A DNA stretch of 64,000 bases. Source: Cyclobacteriaceae bacterium. GTDB lineage: Bacteria; Bacteroidota; Bacteroidia; Cytophagales; Cyclobacteriaceae. Shown here one piece after another: positions 44,785 to 53,541 of this stretch. Under the pieces are notes generated by a model. It saw nothing but the letters and a program-made list of their open reading frames with translations, had not been told where the DNA came from and ran no database searches. A program made the position numbers and the translations under genes. The stretch's first letter is position 1; the number at the start of each line of letters is the position of its first letter. Where the stretch lies: NCBI GenBank assembly GCA_028278225.1, contig JANQEU010000069.1:62001-126000 (forward strand). Reading direction: 5' to 3'.

Positions 44785-47139
44785 ATGCTTAGAAGAAATT
44801 GCTTTTTCCTGATCCTTTCTGTCTGCTGTTATCAAATATTTTCTCAGGACATTCAGTTGGGAATTGTTACTGATTTTGAAAAAACGCCGCTTATTGATTC
44901 CGTTCTTCAATTGATGGTTTTGGAAATCGACAAAACAACAGGTTCGGGAAAAAAGGTCACACTTGCCCCGGAGCACATTGTATTTGGCATTGGGAGTCTT
45001 CAGGATGCCAAGGCCGGTTACAACAGTCTGAGTGAGCAAACGGACCTTATTATTCCGATCGGTAGTGTCAGCGTCAAAGGAGTTCTGCAGAACGGGTCAT
45101 TCCCGGTAGCTACGATTGGAATCGGAATAATCGATCCCTACATACAGGATATTCCAATCATCCGGGGCAAATCAGGTGTCAGAAATTTTAGTTATATCTG
45201 GACTACGCGTGATTTCAACCGGGAGCTGGCACAGTTCTATGAGCTTTATCCGTTTGAAAATCTTGCAATATTGATAGATGCTTCCTCCGCCATCACATTC
45301 AATGAACAAAAAGCAAGAGGGATTTTGGATTCCATGAGCGTAGCACTTTCAACGGCTTTCCACATAGTCCCGGTTTCCGGAAATATTACCCAATCGCTGT
45401 CTGCAATTCCCGAAGTTGTTGATGCCGTTTACATCACACATTTATTCGGAAGGGCCGAAGAAGATATCAGCCAAATTTCCAGGGAGTTAAAGGCCAGGAA
45501 ATTACCTTCGTTCTCCGGTAGCAAGAGACATGTTGATCTCGGAATATTAGGTTGCATCTCCGACGACAACGGACGTGATCAAATCGTTAGAAAGATCGGC
45601 ATTATGATTGACGAAGCATTTCGGGGGGCTTTGCTTTCGGAAATGCCTGTAGCGATCAACCAGGGAGAGGAGTTTTATTTGAATATTCGTACTGCAAGAG
45701 AAATTGGTCTGTCCCCGCCTTTCAAAATACTATTTACCGCAAACATTGTTGAAGATGAGATCGAGGATCTTCCGACCTACTCGCTGGAAGAGATCGTGCA
45801 ACGTGCTTTGGAAGCCAACCTGGATATAAAAATGAGTTTTCAGGATATCACACTATCCGAGCAGGATATTCTCTCAGCACGGACTTCCATGCTCCCCGCA
45901 CTGGATCTGTCAGTCACGGGTACGCAAATAAATCCTGACCGGGCAAACGCCGCATTGAACTCGCCGGAACGATCTTTATCAGGGCAACTCAACTTCACAC
46001 AGCTACTGTACTCCGAAGAGGCGATAGCAGGTATCAAGATCACGAGATATCTCAAAAACGCCCAGGAACATGATACGGAAGCTAACGTACTCGATATTTT
46101 GCTCGATACTTACAGTGCTTATTTCAGCATCTTATCTGCTAAAACCAATCTGCTAATTCAGCGTGAGAACTTCAATAATTCGAAAACAAATCTGGAGCTT
46201 GCGAAAATCCGGGTAAACCTGGGATCGGCAAGCAATGCCGACCTATACAGGTGGGAAAGTGAGGTGGCCATTGCCAAACAGGCTATGATCGAAGCACGGA
46301 CTGCTCTAATGACCACAAAAATCCAGTTAAACACGCTGTTGGCCAATTCGCTGGAGCCTGAATTCAACATTGAGGACGCGACATTGGATGATGAGCTATT
46401 CCAGCAATTCAGGCAAAGTCCGTTCGCCAGCTTTACGGAAAACCCGAGGGACTTTCAAGTTGCCATGGAATTTATGGTCATGGAAACACGGAATAATAAT
46501 CCTAACAAAAGGTACCTGCTGGAGAACATAAATATCCTGGAACGTGAAAAATTAAGAAACCAGAGATTATTCTATGTTCCTACACTTGCGGTCCAGGCCC
46601 AAACCAGCCAGGTACTTGATCGGGGAGGAAAAGGCTCAACAGAAACACCGGGTGTTGAGTTTATAGATAATACATGGCAACTGGGCCTTTCACTCAGCTA
46701 CCCTCTTTTCAAAGGTGCCGGAAGAAGAATTGACCTTCAGAAATCAACCATACAGCTGGAACAGCTGGCCAATGCCAGGCAAAGCCTTGATCAAAATCTG
46801 GAGCTTGCTGTTCGGGCCAATACACTGCAATTGTTGAATTCCATTACGAACATAGTATTCAGCAGAATCTCCTCCGAAAACTCTCATAAGAACTTCGAAC
46901 TCATCCAGGAAAATTACAGACAGGGAACCGTGACCATAACACAACTCATAGACGCCCAACAAGCAGCTCTGCAAGCCAAAATAGGATATGCGCTTTCAGT
47001 CTATGAATACCTGCAGGCACATCTTCAGCTTGAATATTCCATGGGATTTTTCTCAATGTTTTTAAGTCCTGACGAATTGAATGATTTCACAGACAGATAC
47101 ATACAGTTTAGAGCCGAAAATCAAGTTACAAATGAATAA
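44785..47139 (+). CDS. TolC-family outer-membrane channel with N-terminal substrate-binding domain
   Basis: A 784-residue fusion. Signal peptide 1-20. Residues ~21-330 resemble the ABC_sub_bind periplasmic binding protein family (PF04392): LIIPIGSVSVKGVL, FPVATIGIGIIDP, FSGSKRHVDLGILGC and FYLNIRTAREIGLSPPFKIL match its typical hinge and C-terminal motifs. Residues ~345-784 form a full TolC/OEP protein with two halves (YSLEEIVQRALEANLDIK; LSYPLFKGAGRRIDLQKS). Ordinary TolC proteins are ~450 residues. It is the first gene of an operon with an RND adaptor and pump, and overlaps the adaptor gene by 8 bp. A ligand-sensing or capture role for the extra domain is inference. Confidence 0.88.
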   Translation: MLRRNCFFLILSVCCYQIFSQDIQLGIVTDFEKTPLIDSVLQLMVLEIDKTTGSGKKVTLAPEHIVFGIGSLQDAKAGYNSLSEQTDLIIPIGSVSVKGVLQNGSFPVATIGIGIIDPYIQDIPIIRGKSGVRNFSYIWTTRDFNRELAQFYELYPFENLAILIDASSAITFNEQKARGILDSMSVALSTAFHIVPVSGNITQSLSAIPEVVDAVYITHLFGRAEEDISQISRELKARKLPSFSGSKRHVDLGILGCISDDNGRDQIVRKIGIMIDEAFRGALLSEMPVAINQGEEFYLNIRTAREIGLSPPFKILFTANIVEDEIEDLPTYSLEEIVQRALEANLDIKMSFQDITLSEQDILSARTSMLPALDLSVTGTQINPDRANAALNSPERSLSGQLNFTQLLYSEEAIAGIKITRYLKNAQEHDTEANVLDILLDTYSAYFSILSAKTNLLIQRENFNNSKTNLELAKIRVNLGSASNADLYRWESEVAIAKQAMIEARTALMTTKIQLNTLLANSLEPEFNIEDATLDDELFQQFRQSPFASFTENPRDFQVAMEFMVMETRNNNPNKRYLLENINILEREKLRNQRLFYVPTLAVQAQTSQVLDRGGKGSTETPGVEFIDNTWQLGLSLSYPLFKGAGRRIDLQKSTIQLEQLANARQSLDQNLELAVRANTLQLLNSITNIVFSRISSENSHKNFELIQENYRQGTVTITQLIDAQQAALQAKIGYALSVYEYLQAHLQLEYSMGFFSMFLSPDELNDFTDRYIQFRAENQVTNE

Positions 47140-48220
47140 AATACACGCATCTCTAATTGTTCTCTTTACCATTTTGACTATAACCTGTGGCGGGAAGAAA
47201 GAAGGCGAAGTGGAAGAGACGCTAAAACCTGTAAAGTACGGAGTAGTCGAATTATCGGGGGGAATCGAAGAACGGACCTTTAACGGCCTTACACAATCCG
47301 GTACCGAAACCAATTTGAGTTTTAGGGCAAATGGATTGATCACTAAACTAAATGCCAGGGTAGGACAGCGTGTTCAAAGAGGCCAGATTCTGGCACAATT
47401 GGATCAAAAAGATGTGCTGCTCGCCCTGGATCAGGCAAAGGTAGATGCCCAGAATGCTAAGGTCCAGTTGGAAACATCTGTCTCCAATCTTGAGCGGGTC
47501 AAGCAGCTTTATCAAACCAACAATACCTCACTTAGCGATTATGAGCAGGCCAAGAGTGCCTATTCGAATGCCCAGTCGGGATTTGAAATCGCCCAAAAGT
47601 CACTTGATCTCCAAAACTCGCAGATCGCCTATACCAGGATTGAAGCGCCTATGAGTGGTGTGATTTCGGCTGTAAATGTAGAAATCAACGAATTCGCACA
47701 GGCCGGATCTCCCATTATCACCATGAGCCAGGAAAAGACCGGTGATATCGAAGCTGAAGTAGGTATCCCTGAAAAATATATAAGCAAGATCCGTCAGGGA
47801 GATGAGGTATCCGTGGCGATCAGTTCAATTTCAGAAGGATTTGAAGGCATTATTACGGAAGTAGGCTATTCGCCGGCAGGTGGTACTTACCCCGTGACGG
47901 TTAGACTTCAGGGTCCGTCAGCGGATATACGCCCCGGTATGCCGGCGGAAGTCAGATTCACCTTTGGGGATGCAAATGAAAGTTCACAATTGATAGTCCC
48001 CATCAAGGCGGTGGGTGAAGACCAGGACGGGAATTTCGTTTATCTGCTGATGCCGGAACAGGATGGTGTTTTTGGTGTAAAAAAGACTTTGGTAGAGATT
48101 GGTGCTTTCCTGCCGGGAGGATTCATTGTAAGATCCGGATTGAATGAAGGTGATAAAGTAGCCGTAGCCGGCCTAAGATCTCTTTACGGCGGAAGAAAAG
48201 TCACACTACTGGAAGACTGA
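47132..48220 (+). CDS. RND efflux periplasmic adaptor (membrane fusion protein), lipoprotein
   Basis: A 362-residue adaptor starting at ATG 47132 (MNKIHASLIVLFTI) with lipobox TITC, so lipid-anchored. Biotinyl-lipoyl halves flank a coiled-coil hairpin: NGLITKLNARVGQRVQRGQI, then a helical hairpin (~85-155), then IEAPMSGVISAVNVEINEF, a beta-barrel and a membrane-proximal domain ending AGLRSLYGGRKVTLLED. It links the TolC fusion to the pump encoded 3 bp downstream. An in-frame start at 47081 lies inside the TolC gene and is rejected. Confidence 0.93.
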   Translation: MNKIHASLIVLFTILTITCGGKKEGEVEETLKPVKYGVVELSGGIEERTFNGLTQSGTETNLSFRANGLITKLNARVGQRVQRGQILAQLDQKDVLLALDQAKVDAQNAKVQLETSVSNLERVKQLYQTNNTSLSDYEQAKSAYSNAQSGFEIAQKSLDLQNSQIAYTRIEAPMSGVISAVNVEINEFAQAGSPIITMSQEKTGDIEAEVGIPEKYISKIRQGDEVSVAISSISEGFEGIITEVGYSPAGGTYPVTVRLQGPSADIRPGMPAEVRFTFGDANESSQLIVPIKAVGEDQDGNFVYLLMPEQDGVFGVKKTLVEIGAFLPGGFIVRSGLNEGDKVAVAGLRSLYGGRKVTLLED

Positions 48221-48223
48221 TAT

Positions 48224-51200
48224 ATGAACCTGACTGCCATTGCCATTAAAAATAACCGGGTAACTTACCTGGTACTGCTGATCGTAATAATCCTGGGTAT
48301 GCTGGGATACAGGCAACTCCCCAGGGACAGCATGCCGCCGTTCACCATTCGGGTGGCTAGTATCGTCACATCCTTCCCCGGTGCCAGCCCGGAGCGGGTT
48401 GAACTTCTCATAACTGATCCTATTGAAAAGGTGGCACAGGAAATTCCGGAGGTGGATTACATTTCGAGTGAATCCAGAACAGGCCTTTCGGTAGTGAACG
48501 TATCACTTAAGGAGAGTGTGCCAGCCGGAAAACTTCAGCCTATCTGGGACAGGTTGAGGAGGAAAATTGAAGCACTGGAACCTTCATTACCATCCGGCAT
48601 ATCGTCCGGACCCGATCTGAAAGATGAAGATGTAGGGGTGACATATGGCATCAGTGTAGGCCTGAAAAATGACGGATATGAGTACAAGGAACTGGAAGAA
48701 TATGCCAAAGACCTGAGAAATAAGCTGATCAAACTACCAGATGCTGCAAAGGTGGAATTAGGTGGGGTCCTGGATCAACGGATCTATATTGAGTTTAATG
48801 ACGCCGAACTGGCCGACGTCGGCATATCTTCCAACCAGCTTAAAAGCATAATTTCTTCGACGAACATTATTATCCCGGCCGGTGAGATCAACCTGGGGTC
48901 GGAAAGGATCATTTTAGAACCGTCAGGAAATTTCGAAAGTGTAGAGGATATCAGGAATATCCTGATACCGGTCGGTAACGGCAGCAAGACTATTTTCCTG
49001 GGGGACATTACAAATGTGTTCAGCGGATATGTTTCTCCGCCCAAGGCCATCGTAAAAATGGATGGTGAGCCCTCGGTGAGCCTTTATATTTCGTTGAAAG
49101 AGAATGCAAATATTATCCAGCTAGGCCAGGATGTAGATGCATTGCTGGCAAGTTACAACAGGACCTTACCTGTAGGCATTTCAGCATCGAGAATTGTCTC
49201 ACAAGACACTGATGTAAATAAAACCGTCAATAACTTCATAGAAAACCTCCTCCAAAGTGTGGTAATTGTATTATTTGTAATGTTCCTTTTTCTTGGCCTG
49301 AGGGCAGGTGTGGTGGTCGCCAGTTTAATTCCAACGGCGATCATTCTTTCATTACTTCTTATGAACTACTTCACTATCGGACTGAATCAGGTTTCACTGG
49401 CAGCGCTGATCATGGCACTTGGGATGTTGGTAGACAATGCTATTGTAATGGCCGAATCCATGATGGTGAAAATGGAAAATGGAATGAAATCCGTGGACGC
49501 AGCCATCAGCTCAAGCAAGGAGCTAATGGTCCCTCTGCTCACATCATCCCTTACTACCTCAGCTGCATTTCTCTCTTTCTTTTTGGCAGATTCGGTTATG
49601 GGCGAAATGATGGGACAATTATTCTCAGTGATTACGCTGACCTTGCTCTCCTCATGGCTTATATCATTGACCATTGTACCGATGCTCGCCATTGTTTTCA
49701 TAAAGACGAGAAATAAAAAGCCTGAAAATACAAAAACCTCATTCTTTGACAGATTGACCGTGTATTACGACCGGATAATTAAATGGTCACTGTCTCATTC
49801 CAATATTATTGTTGGAAGTATCATTGCATTATTGGCTCTTTCCCTATTCGGTTTCACCAGGCTGCCTTTCGTATTTATGCCTGACAGCGAGCGGAACCTT
49901 GTGACCCTTGATCTGAATCTCCCACTAGGTACAAACATTGCCACAACTGAACTGGAAGTGACCAAAATGGAGCGATTCATCGGAGACAGCCTGCTTGTAA
50001 ATGAAGGTCGCAAAAGAGGCATAACCGACTGGTCCTCTTTCATAGGTGAAGGCCCCAAATCTTACGACCTTGGTTATCAGCCGGGAGAGGCTAATTCCGG
50101 GTATGCCCACATGCTGATCAACACCACCTCGGGTGCAGATAACCAATACATTATTGATCAGTTGGACGCTTTTGCTTTTTCCAATATTCCCGATGCTAAA
50201 GTGGTCGTCAAGCAGTTGGGAACCGGGGGTGGCGCTTCGGTCCCGGTACAACTAAGGATCTCAGGAGATGATCCCGACGAGTTACTAAAAATTGCCTCCG
50301 AAGTTAAAGGGAAATTACTTGCAATTCCGGGCACAAAAAATGTGGATAATAACTGGGGTCCAAAAATTAAAAAGGTATTTGTAGATATTGATGAAGCAAA
50401 AGTCAATCTCGCAGGCCTGACCAACCAGGATATTGCGGTTTCTTCGAATACAACACTTTCAGGCTTCACAGTGGGTGAGTACAGGGAAGGCGATAATGTG
50501 ATCCCCATTTCCATGAGGACCATTGGCAGCCAGGAAATATCTTATGACCGCCTGGAAGGACTTAGTATTTATGCCCAGAATTCCGGTAAAAATGTGCCAC
50601 TCGCCCAGGTGGCAGACATCCGAATTGAATGGCAGCTTCCCAAGATCCTTCGACGTGACCTGGACCGGACCATAACTGTTGAATCCCAGCTACAGGGTGG
50701 GGTTACAGCTTCGGACATAACCACTCCACTGGAAAATTGGCTGGAAGATGTGAGCAGGAACTGGAAGGTTGGCTATACCTACGAATTGGGAGGTGAATCA
50801 GAAAGCAGTAGCCGCGCCATGCAAGCAGTGATGGACAAATTGCCTTTGTCATTTTTTATTATCATCTTATTGCTGGTCATGCAGTTTAACTCCATCAGGA
50901 AGAGTACAATTATCCTGATGGCTGTTCCGTTTGGATTGATTGGTGTGGTTGGAGGATTGTTGATTACCGGTACTAACTTCAGCTTTACAGGTTTTCTCGG
51001 GCTGATCTCCTTATCCGGCATTGTTATCAACAATGCCATCGTGCTGATCGATCGTATACAAATAGAGCAGGATGAATTCGGGCGAAAACCTTATGACGCA
51101 ATACTGTCAGCATCAAAGGAAAGGTTCAGACCTATTTTGCTGACCACATTCACCACTTCGCTAGGTTTGATCCCTTTGTGGCTTGGTGGTGGCTTAATGT

Positions 51201-51310
51201 GGGAACCACTTGCCATCGGGATTATTTTCGGACTCCTTTTTGCTACTTTGATCACCCTGGTGTTTGTACCAATTATGTACAAAATATTATTTAAAGTGAA
51301 AATTATGTGA
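48224..51310 (+). CDS. RND-family efflux permease (AcrB/MexF type)
   Basis: A 1028-residue proton-driven pump with 12 TM helices: TM1 at ~13-30, blocks at ~335-480 and ~865-1020, and two large periplasmic loops. The TM4 proton-relay motif reads LGMLVDNAIVMAESM, with one Asp where E. coli AcrB has two. The second-half counterpart SLSGIVINNAIVLIDRIQIE is typical. The pump forms an inner-membrane trimer with the adaptor and TolC fusion encoded just upstream. Drug or lipid substrates cannot be deduced. Confidence 0.95.
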   Translation: MNLTAIAIKNNRVTYLVLLIVIILGMLGYRQLPRDSMPPFTIRVASIVTSFPGASPERVELLITDPIEKVAQEIPEVDYISSESRTGLSVVNVSLKESVPAGKLQPIWDRLRRKIEALEPSLPSGISSGPDLKDEDVGVTYGISVGLKNDGYEYKELEEYAKDLRNKLIKLPDAAKVELGGVLDQRIYIEFNDAELADVGISSNQLKSIISSTNIIIPAGEINLGSERIILEPSGNFESVEDIRNILIPVGNGSKTIFLGDITNVFSGYVSPPKAIVKMDGEPSVSLYISLKENANIIQLGQDVDALLASYNRTLPVGISASRIVSQDTDVNKTVNNFIENLLQSVVIVLFVMFLFLGLRAGVVVASLIPTAIILSLLLMNYFTIGLNQVSLAALIMALGMLVDNAIVMAESMMVKMENGMKSVDAAISSSKELMVPLLTSSLTTSAAFLSFFLADSVMGEMMGQLFSVITLTLLSSWLISLTIVPMLAIVFIKTRNKKPENTKTSFFDRLTVYYDRIIKWSLSHSNIIVGSIIALLALSLFGFTRLPFVFMPDSERNLVTLDLNLPLGTNIATTELEVTKMERFIGDSLLVNEGRKRGITDWSSFIGEGPKSYDLGYQPGEANSGYAHMLINTTSGADNQYIIDQLDAFAFSNIPDAKVVVKQLGTGGGASVPVQLRISGDDPDELLKIASEVKGKLLAIPGTKNVDNNWGPKIKKVFVDIDEAKVNLAGLTNQDIAVSSNTTLSGFTVGEYREGDNVIPISMRTIGSQEISYDRLEGLSIYAQNSGKNVPLAQVADIRIEWQLPKILRRDLDRTITVESQLQGGVTASDITTPLENWLEDVSRNWKVGYTYELGGESESSSRAMQAVMDKLPLSFFIIILLLVMQFNSIRKSTIILMAVPFGLIGVVGGLLITGTNFSFTGFLGLISLSGIVINNAIVLIDRIQIEQDEFGRKPYDAILSASKERFRPILLTTFTTSLGLIPLWLGGGLMWEPLAIGIIFGLLFATLITLVFVPIMYKILFKVKIM

Positions 51311-51405
51311 ATTGAACCCACTTTAAGAAGATGGGAATACGGAATTATCCTCCAAATCGCAGACCTGCTCCTAATGCCTGTGTTTAGAAAATAAGACCCG
51401 TAATT

Positions 51406-51563
51406 TCAGTTCCGTTTTCCATCCGGAAGATCGGGCCCTCCACCGTATCCGGTACCACTAAAATCGTAACCGGGGGTGAAGAAATCGTCTCTTCCCGAAA
51501 TAGAGGTTACCTGAGTTTTTTCCATCCACAACCGGAAGGAGAAGGTCACTTTTTGATGCAATT
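51406..51563 (-). pseudogene. Out-of-frame 3' continuation of a small secreted gene
   Basis: Minus-strand frame, open from about 51640 to a stop at 51406-51408, that lies -1 relative to the gene at 51564-51773. It reads as plausible beta-strand and Gly/Tyr-rich protein (KVTFSFRLW, FFTPGYDFSGTGYGGGPDLP). It has no good start of its own apart from an ATG at 51525. The two parts joined would give a secreted protein of about 120 residues. Either a frameshift mutation, a sequencing error or a recoding event could explain it. Confidence 0.35.
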
Positions 51564-51773
51564 TTAGATCGGCTGAAACCTGCCCGAATCTAAAGTGTGA
51601 ATTATGTTGATCACCGAATCTTTCTCCATCATCCTGCCGGCCAGTTCACTCTCACCATTGTTGACAGTGAGGTCCTGTCTCGTTTGGGATTGACCTCCCG
51701 ATCGGGACAAGGCTATAACTGCGATACTCATAATGGCAATCGAATACTTCAGAAATAAAACTATTGTTTTCAT
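51564..51773 (-). CDS. Small protein with signal peptide, possibly truncated by frameshift
   Basis: A 69-residue frame. Residues 1-28 are a clear signal peptide (MKTIVLFLKYSIAIMSIAVI), followed by a polar segment ending TLDSGRFQPI. The stop cuts it short just where the -1 frame carries on with coding-like sequence to 51406. No family recognised. It is isolated between the efflux operon and the acs/regulator operon. Confidence 0.45.
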   Translation of the reverse strand: MKTIVLFLKYSIAIMSIAVIALSRSGGQSQTRQDLTVNNGESELAGRMMEKDSVINIIHTLDSGRFQPI

Positions 51774-51992
51774 AGGTGTTTACATTTGTTTTCACCTCAA
51801 AATTCAATAATGTCAGCCCCCTCTGTTAGAGAGATTTACCTGAATTAAAAATCAGGTGATTCACGTAGTGTCGGATTGCTCAGGTCTGAAATGTCGATCT
51901 CCGAACAAAGTCAATATCCGAAAGAACGCAGACCCGTCTGAGTTGATTTCATTGCTTATGTATCAAAGATTCATCACCTTGATACTCGCCAT

Positions 51993-53471
51993 TCACTCTT
52001 GCATCAGGAGTTCTATTTCATCCATTATTGCCTGTTGGTGTTTAATGCGGTGGTCAATTTTCGGCTCAACAATCCTTTCTTTGCAATCTGAAATCGGGCA
52101 CCTTTCACAGGTCATATTAACCTCCAGTTTCGGGATTTTGGGATCATTGACAAAATTGATCTTGCGTTCGAGATCCTTGTCCTTTAAAAACCCGATGGTC
52201 ACACTGATCGACTCTTCCGGATTTGAAATGTTGGGGAAAGCTATGGACAATCCAAAATACTCGCTGTCTGTACCGTGAAATGATGAAATTTGAGCGTTTG
52301 CGATGAGATTTGTAGCTCCATTGGACCCCCTTCTCCTTTCCAGGTCGTCGATAGCCCTGATGGCTAGCCACCTTCTGCAGTAATGTTCACTTAACTCATT
52401 GGCATGCGTGGTATACCCACTGGCAAGGTGTAATTCTTTAGTCAGATTGTATTTGTTGCCCGATTTTACAAAACGAAGAAAAAACAAATTTTGAATGCCA
52501 AGATATGTCGGCAAAATACTGGTAAATCGCTGAATGATCATTTCCGGAGTTGCGTCGTACTTGTCAACGAAACTCAGAAGGCTTTTTTCATTCCACTTTT
52601 TATTTGAAACAAATCCCCTGATATCCTGGATGATATTATGTTTCGGCATAATAAGCGCCACCGAAAAATAGGATGCTAAAAAGTTATTCAGGATCTCCCC
52701 AAAATCCGGACTACCGACCCATGGAGTGGCAAAAGGTCTCTTCTTGAATTTCAGCCACTGAAACGCAATTTCTCTTCCCAGCAAAAAGTTTTTTTGACCT
52801 TTCGTCAGTCCCTTATTGATATAAAGCAGGCGTTGTTTCGGATGATAAAGTGATCGAAGGTTTTTCAGGGTTTTGAAAGTTGACAGTTTCTCAAAATCTG
52901 TTCTGACGCCAATTTTCAATAAAATATCCTCAACGATATCCGGATGAAAAGGTATTTCCTGAAGTTCGGTAAATTCAAGATGCAGGTTTTCCACCGTATC
53001 TTCCAGTTCATCAAAATAATTGTTATGCAACTCCCTGTATGATCTCAATGCGGCAACATAGAACTGCTCTTGTTTCAGTTCATAGTTTCGGGAGATCCGC
53101 ATGATCGTACTAATGAAGGCATTGGTTTTCGCGGGATCCTGAGCTACGACGTCGATTAGTTTCTGGGGGCTCACCCCAAATTTCTCCAGGGGGAATTCCT
53201 TCATGAAATCCGTTTCGATCAGGTCAATTACCGGCTGAAGTTTTTTGGGAACCTTGAGTGAGACCAGGTCGTCATACGGTACATCCAGTGCCTCCGCCAA
53301 CTGAACGATCTTATCCCCTTTCGGATATTTTTTTCCTGACTCTATCTCACTCAGGTAGGAAACTGAAAGACCCGATTCATTACTGAGCTGCTGATAAGTG
53401 ATCCCCTTTTGCAGACGGATCTCCCGGAGTTTGAGTGCAAATATGTGTTTGAGTTCGAATATCTTGGACAT
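51993..53471 (-). CDS. XRE-type regulator of the ScfR/RamB/PrpR family
   Basis: About 492 residues from MSKIFELKH. Residues ~6-65 are an XRE helix-turn-helix (GITYQQLSNESGLSVSYLSEIES). The middle (~210-260) resembles the IrrE_N zincin but the HExxH is lost (LLGREIAFQWL). The C-terminal ~200 residues match the short-chain fatty acyl regulator domain of RamB/PrpR, ending with a Cys cluster CERCPISDC (C-x2-C-x4-C) that in PrpR-type proteins holds an Fe-S cluster. It follows acs by 57 bp on the same strand, which points to control of acetate/acyl-CoA metabolism and of its own operon. Confidence 0.88.
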   Translation of the reverse strand: MSKIFELKHIFALKLREIRLQKGITYQQLSNESGLSVSYLSEIESGKKYPKGDKIVQLAEALDVPYDDLVSLKVPKKLQPVIDLIETDFMKEFPLEKFGVSPQKLIDVVAQDPAKTNAFISTIMRISRNYELKQEQFYVAALRSYRELHNNYFDELEDTVENLHLEFTELQEIPFHPDIVEDILLKIGVRTDFEKLSTFKTLKNLRSLYHPKQRLLYINKGLTKGQKNFLLGREIAFQWLKFKKRPFATPWVGSPDFGEILNNFLASYFSVALIMPKHNIIQDIRGFVSNKKWNEKSLLSFVDKYDATPEMIIQRFTSILPTYLGIQNLFFLRFVKSGNKYNLTKELHLASGYTTHANELSEHYCRRWLAIRAIDDLERRRGSNGATNLIANAQISSFHGTDSEYFGLSIAFPNISNPEESISVTIGFLKDKDLERKINFVNDPKIPKLEVNMTCERCPISDCKERIVEPKIDHRIKHQQAIMDEIELLMQE

Positions 53472-53472
53472 A

Positions 53473-53541
53473 AGCAAAAGTAAGCCATTCCCCAGAATAG
53501 CGAACTTTCGCTTACCATGAAATTTTACCTATACTTTCGCT
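53473..53541. repeat. Three copies of ACTTTYGCT around the regulator start
   Basis: ACTTTCGCT at 53504-53512 and 53533-53541 (plus strand, 29 bp apart) and its inverse AGCAAAAGT at 53473-53481, just upstream of the regulator ATG. One copy lies inside the end of acs. A partial copy ACTTTTGTC occurs upstream of acs at 55508-55516. Possible autoregulatory sites of the RamB-like protein. Confidence 0.4.

Noticed and set aside
50341-50349. TGTGGATAA as a further DnaA box
   Set aside because: Single copy within the RND pump coding sequence, no cluster.
51856-52278. 140-codon plus-strand frame rich in Ser/Leu/Ile
   Set aside because: Mostly antisense to the well-supported RamB/PrpR-like regulator gene.
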